Shown: positions 1 to 8,544 of the stretch, one piece after another
How the letters are laid out: every line of letters begins with the position of its first letter
Numbering within the stretch: the first letter of the stretch is position 1
DNA from: Spirochaetaceae bacterium
GTDB lineage: Bacteria > Spirochaetota > Spirochaetia > DSM-27196 > SLAA01
NCBI GenBank assembly: GCA_007695055.1
Contig: REEM01000135.1
Location: 1 to 47,877 of the forward strand
Reading direction: 5' to 3'
DNA: 47,877 bases
The notes under the pieces: model-generated
The model's input: only the letters and a program-made list of their open reading frames with translations
What the model was told of the DNA's origin: nothing
Databases searched by the model: none
Position numbers and translations under genes: made by a program

Positions 1-1
1 A

Positions 2-1564
2 ACGCCGCAGCAAGGTCTTGCCACTGCAGTGGTTGCCGGGGCGGCAGTTGCGTTCTTTGGAGGGGGGCGTGTTCAGATCAGTGGGCCCACAGGCACCTTC
101 GTCGTGGTGGCCTACGCAATTGGCTCGCAGTACGGTTATGATGGGCTGGCACTTGCAACTGCCATGGCTGGCGTCATGCTTGCAATTATGGGAATTGCGC
201 GGCTCGGACGCGTCATTCAGTATGTCCCCTACCCGGTGGTTATTGGATTCTCGTCCGGAATCGGAACGGTCATTCTGATATCGCAGATTGGTGATCTCCT
301 GGGAATGTCCTTGGTTGGAGCTCCCCCCGACGTGCCAGCACGCATTATCACTTATATCGGAGCGCTAGGACAGGTAAGTATCGCAGATACTGTGGTGTCG
401 TTCGTCACGATACTTATTGTGGTGTTCTGGAAACACTTATCCAAACGTATCCCCGGTGCGCTGGTGGCAATACTCGCCGTAACAATTCCTGTAGTCATGT
501 TTGACCTCTCGGTGGTGACCATTAACTCTCGTTTCGGAGGTCTTCCGCGTGGGATGACCTGGTATGGTCTGCCTCCGATCTCACTTGAGCTTGTTCAGCA
601 GATGCTGATGCCTGCGTTTACAATAGCGCTTCTTTGCGGCATAGAAAGTTTATTTACTGCGGTGGTGGCAGACGGGATGGTCGGCGACCGCCACGACCCC
701 AACACCGAGCTCATTGGTGAGGGTATTGCCAACTTCGCCTGTGCGATCTTTGGCGGTATCCCAGCTTCTGGCGCAATTGCGCGGACCGCGACCAACGCTA
801 AGAATGGTGGTCGCACTCCTGTTGCGGCTCTTGCCAATGTAGCGTTGGTCCTTATGGTAATGACCGTCTTAGCTCCGCTGGTGGGCTACATTCCTATTGC
901 CGCACTTGCCGGTGTTCTGGCCGTTGTTGCGTACAATATGGCTGAGTGGCACTCCTTTATAGCACTCATGAAGGGCCCAAAAAGCGATGTCTCGGTCATG
1001 CTTACCACCTTTGCCCTCACCATCCTGATTGACCTTTCGGTTGCTATACAGGCAGGCATGGTGCTTGCCGCATTTCTATTCATGCACCGGATGAGTGTGG
1101 TTGCCCAGATCAACGTTCTTGGTGCGGAAAAGAAAACACGAGATGGAGAGCGAGTCGGCCGCGCCGCATTGAGCTCCCACGTTCAACGCGGGCACAGCCG
1201 TGTCATTCCCGAAGGAGTAGAGGTCTATGAGGTGAACGGCCCTTTCTTCTTTGGTGCAGTCGAGAAGTTTCGCAACATCATGATGTTTATCGAACGCAGG
1301 CCCAAAGTTCGAATTGTCCGCATGGGTGCGGTAGGAGCCATTGATGCAACTGGACTACGGCTCTTGGAAGACCTTGTAAACGACAGCAAACGGCACAATA
1401 TGCATTTCATTGTGTGTGAGCTTCAATCGCAGCCGGAAAGGGCGCTGAAGAAGACCGGGCTCTACGAGCGGCTGCAACCGGGGCATTTGTGTGATAGCCT
1501 GAACGAAGCCCTCGAATACGCGCGCACATATATTCAGGAGACGAGCGAGACCCAGGAACCTTAG
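2..1564 (+). CDS. SulP family anion transporter, 5' end cut by window
   Basis: Secondary anion transporter of the SulP/SLC26 family in the inner membrane; the substrate (sulfate, bicarbonate or another anion) cannot be told from sequence. The frame is open to the window edge, and codons before the first GTG (base 29) already read PQQGLATAVVAG, the conserved start of the SulP core, so the true N-terminus lies upstream. The fragment has the SulP signature VQISGPTG, many hydrophobic segments, and a C-terminal cytoplasmic STAS domain from about residue 400 (VEVYEVNGPFFFGA, then DATGLRLLEDL). About 520 residues are present, so only some tens are missing. No terminator is visible; the spacer to lysA holds degenerate short repeats. 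Family call is firm, substrate unknown. Confidence 0.93.
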   Translation, partial: TPQQGLATAVVAGAAVAFFGGGRVQISGPTGTFVVVAYAIGSQYGYDGLALATAMAGVMLAIMGIARLGRVIQYVPYPVVIGFSSGIGTVILISQIGDLLGMSLVGAPPDVPARIITYIGALGQVSIADTVVSFVTILIVVFWKHLSKRIPGALVAILAVTIPVVMFDLSVVTINSRFGGLPRGMTWYGLPPISLELVQQMLMPAFTIALLCGIESLFTAVVADGMVGDRHDPNTELIGEGIANFACAIFGGIPASGAIARTATNAKNGGRTPVAALANVALVLMVMTVLAPLVGYIPIAALAGVLAVVAYNMAEWHSFIALMKGPKSDVSVMLTTFALTILIDLSVAIQAGMVLAAFLFMHRMSVVAQINVLGAEKKTRDGERVGRAALSSHVQRGHSRVIPEGVEVYEVNGPFFFGAVEKFRNIMMFIERRPKVRIVRMGAVGAIDATGLRLLEDLVNDSKRHNMHFIVCELQSQPERALKKTGLYERLQPGHLCDSLNEALEYARTYIQETSETQEP

Positions 1565-1645
1565 GGCTGCGCGGCCATAGAGCCGAAAGGTCGTAGGGCC
1601 GTAAAGTTCTAGGTTTGTAGAGCCGTAGAAAAACTTTGGTTTACT
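1561..1645. repeat. Degenerate tandem repeat of about 9 bases in the SulP-lysA spacer
   Basis: The spacer is filled with loose copies of a GGCCGTAGA-like unit (GGCCATAGA, GTCGTAG, GGCCGTAAA, GTTTGTAGA, GCCGTAGAA). No reading frame or hairpin of note. It ends where the lysA promoter begins. Confidence 0.6.
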
Positions 1646-1651
1646 CAGTCT

Positions 1652-1687
1652 TTACTTTTCGGTCGCGGCAGCTGTAATATTCAGTTC
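1652..1687 (+). promoter_or_regulatory. lysA promoter, leaderless type
   Basis: TTACTT (1652-1657), 17 bases, TAATAT (1675-1680), then 7 bases to ATG 1688. Transcription would start at about the A of ATG; no Shine-Dalgarno is present. Confidence 0.6.
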
Positions 1688-2944
1688 ATGAACGAAAAAC
1701 AACTGCCTTTTACCCACGAGTTCCTAGAGCAACTCACGCAAACCTATTCGACACCATTTCATATATACGATGAAGCCGCAATTCGTGAGAATGCGCGAGC
1801 TCTCAACGGGGCCTTTGATTGGGTCGAGGGTGGATTCAAAAACTACTACGCCGTCAAAGCGCTGCCGAATCCTCACGTAATGAAAATCCTTCATGAGGAA
1901 GACATGGGTTTCGACTGCAGCTCCTACATAGAGCTTGTACTATCTGAGCGTGTCGGCGTTACCGGCGAGGAAATTATGTTTACCTCGAACGCTACACCGC
2001 TCCACTACTACAAGAAAGCACTAGATCTTGGGGCAATAATTAACCTCGACGACATCTCACATATTCCCTACCTGGCAGGAAATCTTGAGATGCCGGAATT
2101 GATCTGCATGCGCTACAATCCAGGCTCCCTGAAGGAAGGGAACGTAATTATTGGCAAGCCGCAGGAAGCAAAGTTTGGCTTTACAGAGGATCAAATTCTA
2201 TCGGGATTTAAGCAGGCGCGTGACCTTGGTGCAAAGCGTTTTGGGCTGCATGCCATGGTCGCCTCCAATGAGCTTGATTCTGCCTACTTTGTAGAAACGG
2301 CAGAACTCCTGTTTGATCTGGCCAAAAAACTCTGGAAGCGGCACCATATCAAACTTGAGTTCATTAATTTGGGTGGTGGTATGGGGATTCCGTACAGACC
2401 GGAACAGAGTCCGCTCAACTACCAAGAGATATCCGACGGTATTCGTGCGGCTTACAATTCCACAATACGCGACACCGAGTTTGGCCCTATTCGCATTGTC
2501 ACAGAGAACGGGCGGATCATTACCGGGCCATATGGGTATCTTGTTTCACGAGTGACGCACCTTAAAGATACCTATAAGCAGTTTGTGGGTCTAGATGCAA
2601 ATATGGCAAATCTCATGCGCCCGGGGATGTACGGAGCATATCATCACATTTCTGTGCTCGGAAAGGACGACTCAACTCCACGCAGGCTCTACGACGTGAC
2701 TGGAAGTCTATGCGAGAATAACGACAAGTTCGCTATTGATCGTGAGCTTCCCGAAATTGAGGTAGGTGACTTGGTTGTGATTCATGACACAGGGGCGCAC
2801 GGGCACTCTATGGGCTTTAACTACAACGGGAAATTGCGCTCTGCGGAGTTGCTCTACCAAAGTGACGGAACCGTTAGGCTTATTCGCCGCGCTGAAACAA
2901 CTGAGGATCACTTGTCAACGCTTGACTTCAGCGAGTTTGACTAA
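1688..2944 (+). CDS. lysA: Diaminopimelate decarboxylase
   Basis: PLP-dependent, alanine-racemase-fold decarboxylase predicted to convert meso-diaminopimelate to L-lysine in the cytoplasm. Length (418 residues) is normal. Visible are the PLP lysine in YYAVKAL (Lys57), the phosphate-binding GGGMGIPY near residue 230, the Cys-Glu active-site stretch GSLCENND near 340, and a C-terminal HDTGAHGHSMGFNYNG that matches the family's GAYGxSMxxxYN block. A related decarboxylase such as carboxynorspermidine decarboxylase is less likely given these motifs. No Shine-Dalgarno precedes the ATG; a -35/-10 pair ends 7 bases before it, so the transcript is probably leaderless. It converges on the PtsN-like gene with 9 bases between stop codons. 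Confidence 0.85.
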   Translation: MNEKQLPFTHEFLEQLTQTYSTPFHIYDEAAIRENARALNGAFDWVEGGFKNYYAVKALPNPHVMKILHEEDMGFDCSSYIELVLSERVGVTGEEIMFTSNATPLHYYKKALDLGAIINLDDISHIPYLAGNLEMPELICMRYNPGSLKEGNVIIGKPQEAKFGFTEDQILSGFKQARDLGAKRFGLHAMVASNELDSAYFVETAELLFDLAKKLWKRHHIKLEFINLGGGMGIPYRPEQSPLNYQEISDGIRAAYNSTIRDTEFGPIRIVTENGRIITGPYGYLVSRVTHLKDTYKQFVGLDANMANLMRPGMYGAYHHISVLGKDDSTPRRLYDVTGSLCENNDKFAIDRELPEIEVGDLVVIHDTGAHGHSMGFNYNGKLRSAELLYQSDGTVRLIRRAETTEDHLSTLDFSEFD

Positions 2945-2953
2945 CTCGAGATC

Positions 2954-3538
2954 TCAGCCGAGCCGCCGTTCAAGTGTCTGGTGTGTCTCGAAACCGCTTC
3001 TACACGCGTCTTCCGGACTACATTGTTCATTTCCCTCGGTCTCCTGGCGGTAGTTTTTTGCCAGGAGGCTCATGAAGGAACTACACAGTTTGTTTTCCAG
3101 TTCAGTTCTTGATGCGCAGGATAACAGCTCGTGTCGAAAGAGTTCATTGCGCACCAGGCCTACGAGACAGGAAAGAACCTTGAGGTAGTCCATTTCCGAG
3201 TCAGGATGATTTGCAACCACAAATAGTAGCTGTACCGGGCGACCATCCATGGAACCAAACTCTAGCCCGTTGTTCGAGACACCAAGCGCTACGAGCGGAA
3301 CCGAAACATCCGCAGTTCGACCGTGTGCAACCGCGACCCCATGACCGAACCCGGTGGACTGAACCTTTTCGCGTTCAATAACTTTAGCGGCGAAATCTTC
3401 AATGTCCAGTTGTGGTATCCGACGAAAGACCTGTGAGCGGTACACTACCTCACGAATAGCCTCAAACTTGTCGGTACTCTCTATATTCCAAACAACGCTT
3501 CCGTCGCTAAAAAAACTATGTTCACAGAGGTTGTTCAT
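2954..3538 (-). CDS. PtsN-like EIIA (fructose/mannitol type) phosphotransferase protein
   Basis: EIIA-Fru/Ntr fold protein of 194 residues. Such proteins accept phosphate from HPr/NPr on a histidine; stand-alone ones usually regulate (nitrogen, potassium or stress responses) rather than transport sugar. The active-site block reads GFGHGVAVAHGR; by comparison with PtsN (IAIPHG) the phosphorylated histidine would be His72, with the usual Pro replaced by Ala. No EIIB or EIIC gene is nearby, which supports a regulatory role (inference). The start ATG lies 7-9 bases after a -10-like element and lacks a Shine-Dalgarno. It is divergent from purL across a 75-base spacer. Confidence 0.75.
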   Translation of the reverse strand: MNNLCEHSFFSDGSVVWNIESTDKFEAIREVVYRSQVFRRIPQLDIEDFAAKVIEREKVQSTGFGHGVAVAHGRTADVSVPLVALGVSNNGLEFGSMDGRPVQLLFVVANHPDSEMDYLKVLSCLVGLVRNELFRHELLSCASRTELENKLCSSFMSLLAKNYRQETEGNEQCSPEDACRSGFETHQTLERRLG

Positions 3539-3574
3539 AGTTTTAGTACTATAGTTTTCAAAGGACTAAGTCAA
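3539..3574 (-). promoter_or_regulatory. PtsN-like gene promoter, leaderless type
   Basis: TTGACT (3574-3569) with TAGTAC 17 bases on and 7 bases before ATG 3538; the better hexamer TATAGT (9 bases before ATG) would need a 15-base spacer. Confidence 0.5.
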
Positions 3575-3594
3575 TAGCCCCCAGTTAGCTTTTC

Positions 3595-3613
3595 TGTTAG
3601 TATGGCCTTGCCT
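3595..3613 (+). promoter_or_regulatory. purL extended -10 element
   Basis: TGtTAGTAT at 3595-3603, 10 bases before ATG 3614; no convincing -35. It overlaps ATG 3602, which argues for the downstream start. Confidence 0.45.
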
Positions 3614-6600
3614 ATGAGACGTGAAATACGAACAAAACCCGGTATACAAGACGGGCGCAGCACCGAACTCGCGGCGCTCATTTCTCGGCTTCTGCCAACG
3701 GTACAGCTCAGCTTTCTAGAGGTACGCGATGTCTTTATTCTGCAGGGCTATCAGCATGTTGACCACCGCACCTTTGGGAGCGTCTTCATTGATCCCGTGT
3801 GTTCTGAGTTACTCAGGGAAACCGGCGGAGATCCTGAGGGATTCGCAGAGTCAGCCGCCCAGGAAGCCAGTACTCAGGAATCGACCTGGGACTACTCAAT
3901 AGAGATTGCATTTAAACCGGGTGTTACCGACACTGTTGCGGATACAGCCGAGGAAGCGCTTGCTGGCCACATGTCTTTCGGTATGTCCGGTACAACGGGT
4001 TCCCCTTTAGATAGCACCGCGCCCACAGAAAAAGGAACCGTACAGACGGCCCGTCGATATCTACTCGGGGGCCTTGGTTTTGAGGAAGCTCAGGCAGTCG
4101 CTGCCGAGATTCATAACCCGCTTATTGAGTTTGCTGAGATTATTTCTTGGAAAGCCTATAAGGCCGGAAAGCGGCACCCGGAAAGCTACCCGCTCTACCC
4201 AGATCCGGTACCGCCAGTTATTGATCAATACGATGTCGCCGGAATGGACACCCCTTCACTTCTCAAACTCTCCAATGAACGCCTGCTGGCCCTGAGCAGA
4301 GAAGAACTCCATGCAATAGCTGAGCATTATCGTGACCCCAAGATCATTGAAGTAAGGCTTGGCGCCGGTCTGCCCGCTGAGGCAACCGACTGCGAGCTTG
4401 AGATGCTGGCTCAGACCTGGAGCGAACACTGTAAACACAAGATCTTTCAGGCTGGCATTCGCTACCTCGAGTATTCAAGTGTGCCGGACGCGCAAGGATC
4501 CGGTCAGGCAGGTGTGAGTGAGGAACGAATTGAAGGCCTTTTTGCCACCTATATTCGCGGAGCTACCGAGGCCGTAGCAAAAGGGCGGGACGATGTCCTC
4601 TCGGTCTTTCATGACAACTCCGGGGTGGTCGCCTTTGATGACGAACACGTGGTGTGCTTCAAGGCCGAGACTCATAACTCGCCAAGTGCACTTGACCCAT
4701 ACGGTGGGGCAATTACCGGTATTGTAGGCGTGAATCGAGACATAATGGGCACCGGGCGCGGCGCGCGACCAATTCTCAACACAAACGTGTTGTGCTTTGG
4801 GTATCCGGACACTTCCGGTTCCGAACTGCCACGCGGGATTATGCCGCCTGAGAGGGTTCTGCGCGGGGTACATCACGGAATTGTAGACGGCGGGAATCAG
4901 TCTGGCATTCCGACAGTTGCTGGCGCCTTCCTTTTTGACGAGAGCTACATGGGAAAACCCTTGGTCTTTTGCGGTACGGCGGGAATAATGCCTCGCCTGC
5001 TTGGGGGGCGGCCGTCTTGGGAAGAAGACATTGATCCAGGTGATCTTGCTGTTATGGTCGGTGGCCGCATAGGCAAGGACGGCATACATGGCGCTACCTT
5101 TTCCTCTCTTGCTCTTGAAGAGGAGTCGCCGAGCTCCGCCGTTCAAATTGGTGATCCCATTACCCAGCGCCGAATGATGGACTTTCTGCTTGAGGCACGC
5201 GACCTGGGCCTGTACAAGGGAATTACCGACAACGGCGCCGGGGGGCTTTCCTCCTCACTCGGTGAAATGGCACGGAGCAGCGGCGGAGTTGAGATTGAGT
5301 TAGCATCCTGTCCATTGAAGTATCCAGGGCTTGCTCCGTGGGAGATTCTGGTGTCCGAAAGCCAGGAACGCATGAGCCTTGCGCTTGACCCCACAACACA
5401 AGAGCAGTTTTTTGAGTTGGCTCGGAGGCGAGGTGTTGAGGCCTCTCTAGTTGGCCGATTTACCGGCGACGGTTACATTAGACTCTACTACGAGAACAAC
5501 GCAGTTGGGCTTCTGCCGCTCTCTTTTCTGCATGACGGTGTACCGCAGATGGAGCTGAGCGCACGTTGGATACCGCCGGAACACCGCTATGCCGCAAGCA
5601 TTCTTCCTGCCTTGCCCATTCACACCAAGCTACTACCGGATCCTGGTATACCTCCACTGCCCGCCCACACCGACCATCCTGAACGACTGAGAGCCGACTT
5701 TTTGCGCATACTCGCCAACCCCAACGTTTCTTCCAAGGAAAGTTGGATTCGACGTTATGATCATGAAGTCCAAGCGGCGTCTTATGGCAAACCCTTCAGC
5801 GGACCGGAGCAGGCGGGGCCAAGCGACGGGGCTGTACTCCGCCCTGGCTTTTCCGGAAGCCGCGGCTTGAGCGTTACTCACGGAATTTGTCCTCGTTATG
5901 GTGACTGGGACACCGAACACATGGCCGCCGCCGCGGTGGATGAGGCCTACCGGGCCCACATAGCACTTGGGGGAGATCCCAACCGGGCTTATCTGCTTGA
6001 TAACTTTTGTTGGCCAGATCCGGTGCAGTCGGAGTCTACACCGGATGGTGAGTACAAACTTGCGCAGTTGGTGCGAGCATGTCGCGGTCTACGCAGCGCG
6101 TGTGAGGCATTTGGGCTGCCACTCATTTCCGGTAAAGACTCCATGAAAAACGATGCTGATCTTGCGGGCCGAAAGGTATCTGTTCGGCCTACACTGTTAG
6201 TGAGCCTGATAGGTATAATTGAGCAGTCAGAGAACTATGTCTCAAGTGATTTCAAGGTCGCCGGTGACCTCATTTACGTTTTGGGCGAGACCCGTGGCGA
6301 ACTCGGCGGCACAATGTATGAAACCATCTCCGGTCACCCGTTAGGCGAGTCACCTTGTCCCGATCTCAAGACCGCTCCATCTTTCTACCGGGCCGTTGCG
6401 GCACTTACCGGGGCGGGGCTTGTTCGCTCGGCACATGACCTGTCCGACGGAGGGCTTGCCATAGCGGTTGCGGAATGTGCAATTGGTTCTCGAAATGACG
6501 GACAGGCTCTTGGGGCAGACATCAAACTGGAGACTCTTCCTTTGGGAGCGCGTCCAGGTCGCGCTGACCTCATTCCCCTGTTTGAAACAGCTAGGCTCCT

Positions 6601-7747
6601 CTTTAGTGAGTCCTGCTCACGGTTCCTGGTAACAGTTGCGCCCAAAGACCGGGTCGCCTTTGAGGCTGGCCTAAAGGGCTTTAGCTTTGCTCAGGTTGGG
6701 ACGGTAACGCGCAAGGCCTTTGTTCGTTTCACTCGTTCCGGAGAAGAACAGGTTCAGATTCCAGTTGCAGAACTAGAACAAGCTTTTACTACACCGATTC
6801 TCCCGGGTGAGTCACGGCATGCTCACCGGGCTGCTGTTGGGTGGGGCTCGGGGGCTGCAAACGCTTCTATCGGCCCAAAGCCCACCAAGCCCACCAAGGC
6901 CACGAAGCCCACCAAGGCAACAGAGACGCCAGAGGCAACAGAGACGCCAAAGCCCGGGCCGGTGGGTGTCAGTTCGTCCGCTCATTCCGCGCCCCGAGCC
7001 CTTGTCCTTACCGGTTATGGTATTAATGCTGATTTAGAGTTGGCTGAGGCATTTCGACGGGCTGGAGCCGATGTCGAAATGCTCCCGTTTAGTGAACTGC
7101 TGCTTGATGCTCGGCTCTTGAGTCGTGGGCGTATACTGGCCTTGCCAGGAGGCTTTTCCTTTGGCGACCACTTGGGTTCGGGAATGGTACTCGCTAGTTT
7201 GCTCAAGACTAAACTTCGTCAAGAAATTGATGCGTATATCGCTGACGGTGGATTAGTGCTTGGTGTATGCAATGGTTTTCAAGTGCTGGTTAAGTCCGGC
7301 CTTCTGCCGAACCTCTCGGGTGACTGGGAGCCAGCAGTTTCGTTGACCCATAACGACCAAGCCTCCTTTGAAGACAGCTGGGTGGGATTAGATAGGGAAC
7401 CAGGCAATGAATCTCCATGGTTGACTGGTTTGTCCCGACTTGAGTGTCCAATTAGGCATGGCGAGGGCCGGTTTCTCTATGCCAATACGGATGTCCGAGA
7501 AGCAGTTCAGAAGCGTAAACTTATTGCGTTTCGGTATTCTCTACGGAACCCCAATGGCTCTGAGGACGATGTAGCTGGAATCACCGACGCACGCGGCCAA
7601 GTTCTGGGGCTTATGCCTCATCCAGAGGCCTTTCTTGAGCCTGCCTTGCACCCGGCCTATCCTCTTTCTCAATGTGGCAATTATTCGGTGCCACATGATG
7701 CGCTCGGACCCTTTCGCAATGCAGTGAGTTTTGTGCGCCGAACTTGA
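3614..7747 (+). CDS. purL: Phosphoribosylformylglycinamidine synthase, single chain with fused glutaminase
   Basis: Fourth step of purine synthesis: ATP- and glutamine-dependent conversion of FGAR to FGAM. About 1377 residues, longer than the usual 1240-1300. The order is an N-terminal PurS-like region, a linker, two AIRS-type halves (KAETHNSPSALDPYGGA; later SGKDSMKND) and a C-terminal class I glutaminase with the nucleophile in GVCNGFQ (Cys1219) and the MPHPEA block (His1336, Glu1338). The glutaminase is joined by a low-complexity Lys/Pro/Thr linker encoded by a tandem repeat around 6880-6960. Architecture resembles the Clostridium/Bacteroides clade. I chose ATG 3614 because an extended -10 (TGtTAGTAT, 3595-3603) overlaps the alternative ATG at 3602. 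Confidence 0.93.
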   Translation: MRREIRTKPGIQDGRSTELAALISRLLPTVQLSFLEVRDVFILQGYQHVDHRTFGSVFIDPVCSELLRETGGDPEGFAESAAQEASTQESTWDYSIEIAFKPGVTDTVADTAEEALAGHMSFGMSGTTGSPLDSTAPTEKGTVQTARRYLLGGLGFEEAQAVAAEIHNPLIEFAEIISWKAYKAGKRHPESYPLYPDPVPPVIDQYDVAGMDTPSLLKLSNERLLALSREELHAIAEHYRDPKIIEVRLGAGLPAEATDCELEMLAQTWSEHCKHKIFQAGIRYLEYSSVPDAQGSGQAGVSEERIEGLFATYIRGATEAVAKGRDDVLSVFHDNSGVVAFDDEHVVCFKAETHNSPSALDPYGGAITGIVGVNRDIMGTGRGARPILNTNVLCFGYPDTSGSELPRGIMPPERVLRGVHHGIVDGGNQSGIPTVAGAFLFDESYMGKPLVFCGTAGIMPRLLGGRPSWEEDIDPGDLAVMVGGRIGKDGIHGATFSSLALEEESPSSAVQIGDPITQRRMMDFLLEARDLGLYKGITDNGAGGLSSSLGEMARSSGGVEIELASCPLKYPGLAPWEILVSESQERMSLALDPTTQEQFFELARRRGVEASLVGRFTGDGYIRLYYENNAVGLLPLSFLHDGVPQMELSARWIPPEHRYAASILPALPIHTKLLPDPGIPPLPAHTDHPERLRADFLRILANPNVSSKESWIRRYDHEVQAASYGKPFSGPEQAGPSDGAVLRPGFSGSRGLSVTHGICPRYGDWDTEHMAAAAVDEAYRAHIALGGDPNRAYLLDNFCWPDPVQSESTPDGEYKLAQLVRACRGLRSACEAFGLPLISGKDSMKNDADLAGRKVSVRPTLLVSLIGIIEQSENYVSSDFKVAGDLIYVLGETRGELGGTMYETISGHPLGESPCPDLKTAPSFYRAVAALTGAGLVRSAHDLSDGGLAIAVAECAIGSRNDGQALGADIKLETLPLGARPGRADLIPLFETARLLFSESCSRFLVTVAPKDRVAFEAGLKGFSFAQVGTVTRKAFVRFTRSGEEQVQIPVAELEQAFTTPILPGESRHAHRAAVGWGSGAANASIGPKPTKPTKATKPTKATETPEATETPKPGPVGVSSSAHSAPRALVLTGYGINADLELAEAFRRAGADVEMLPFSELLLDARLLSRGRILALPGGFSFGDHLGSGMVLASLLKTKLRQEIDAYIADGGLVLGVCNGFQVLVKSGLLPNLSGDWEPAVSLTHNDQASFEDSWVGLDREPGNESPWLTGLSRLECPIRHGEGRFLYANTDVREAVQKRKLIAFRYSLRNPNGSEDDVAGITDARGQVLGLMPHPEAFLEPALHPAYPLSQCGNYSVPHDALGPFRNAVSFVRRT

Positions 7748-7860
7748 GCATTCGCGACTGAAAATGGGGTTTTCCAAACAAGAGAGTCCTTTCGAAGGAG
7801 TCGGCGTAGAGCTTGTCGAAGGGCCTTTAATTTTCTCTCTCCGCGGTGTATATTGTCCGC

Positions 7861-8445
7861 ATGGGAAACAGCTCCTTCGTAGAAGCAGAAATATGGACCG
7901 TCGCACGCACCGACAAAGGCAATGCCGTCTTGGTAAAGCCGCTTGGCTCGGAGCGCGCGGTTCCAATCTTTATTGGACAACTCGAGGCTCAGTCAATTCT
8001 GATTGGGCTTGGGAATGTACCTATGCCGCGCCCTCTCACGCATGACCTGGTTATTCAGATACTGGAGAAGCTAGGAGTCACCGTGGAGCGAGTGGAAATC
8101 ACCGATTTACGAGATGGAACGTTTTATGGTCGCATACTCATGAAACAAGGCATAAAAAAAATAAGTATTGATTCACGCCCATCCGACGCCCTTGGGTTGG
8201 CTGCTCGCCTTCATTGTCCGGTCTTCATTGCGGAAAGTGTTGTAGAGGAAGCTGGAATTGCCGTGAATATGATTCAAACAGAGGATGATCAGACGGTTTC
8301 CCCATTCAGCGAGGGCGAGGATGAGTCTGACTCTCAGCCCGAGAATGAAAAAGATCGGCTCCTCACTGAGTTGCAACAAGCTGTCGAGGCCGAAAACTAT
8401 GAAGAAGCGGCTCGGCTTCGAGATCAGATCAACGAGCTCTCCTAG
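7861..8445 (+). CDS. Bifunctional nuclease (DUF151) domain protein with C-terminal UVR motif
   Basis: 194-residue protein. Residues 1-130 form a BFN/DUF151 domain (conserved stretches LPIFIG-like VPIFIGQLEA, RPLTHDL, SRPSDALGLA). Family members are reported to have DNase/RNase activity; the native substrate is unknown. The last 35 residues form a UVR motif (LLTELQQAVEAENYEEAARL), the coiled-coil helix pair UvrB uses to bind UvrC and also found in Clp/McsA proteins. A negatively charged linker joins them. This BFN-UVR fusion is seen in several bacterial phyla. ATG 7861 is preferred over GTG 7846 because TATATT sits 6 bases before it; no Shine-Dalgarno is visible. It follows purL by 113 bases. 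Confidence 0.85.
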   Translation: MGNSSFVEAEIWTVARTDKGNAVLVKPLGSERAVPIFIGQLEAQSILIGLGNVPMPRPLTHDLVIQILEKLGVTVERVEITDLRDGTFYGRILMKQGIKKISIDSRPSDALGLAARLHCPVFIAESVVEEAGIAVNMIQTEDDQTVSPFSEGEDESDSQPENEKDRLLTELQQAVEAENYEEAARLRDQINELS

Positions 8446-8483
8446 TTAGCTCTATTAAGATTATTGCAACCAATTTCTCTCTA

Positions 8484-8544
8484 TTGCTGATTGACGGCTT
8501 GGTACGTATACTTAGACTACACATCAGACGTAGGAGCCGAGCCA
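8484..8544 (+). promoter_or_regulatory. malQ operon promoter and ribosome-binding site
   Basis: TTGCTG (8484-8489), 17 bases, TATACT (8507-8512), predicted start near 8519, then GGAG about 8 bases before ATG 8545. This rules out the longer TTG start. Confidence 0.6.

Noticed and set aside
3602-3604. ATG 3602 as purL start
   Set aside because: Overlaps the likely -10 element; ATG 3614 fits the promoter better. Not excluded.
4475-5146. 223-codon minus-strand open frame inside purL
   Set aside because: Lies wholly antisense to conserved PurL sequence, has no family resemblance and no ribosome-binding site.
7781-7825. CCTTTCGAAGG hairpin after purL as terminator
   Set aside because: Very short stem with a three-base loop and no U-tract following.
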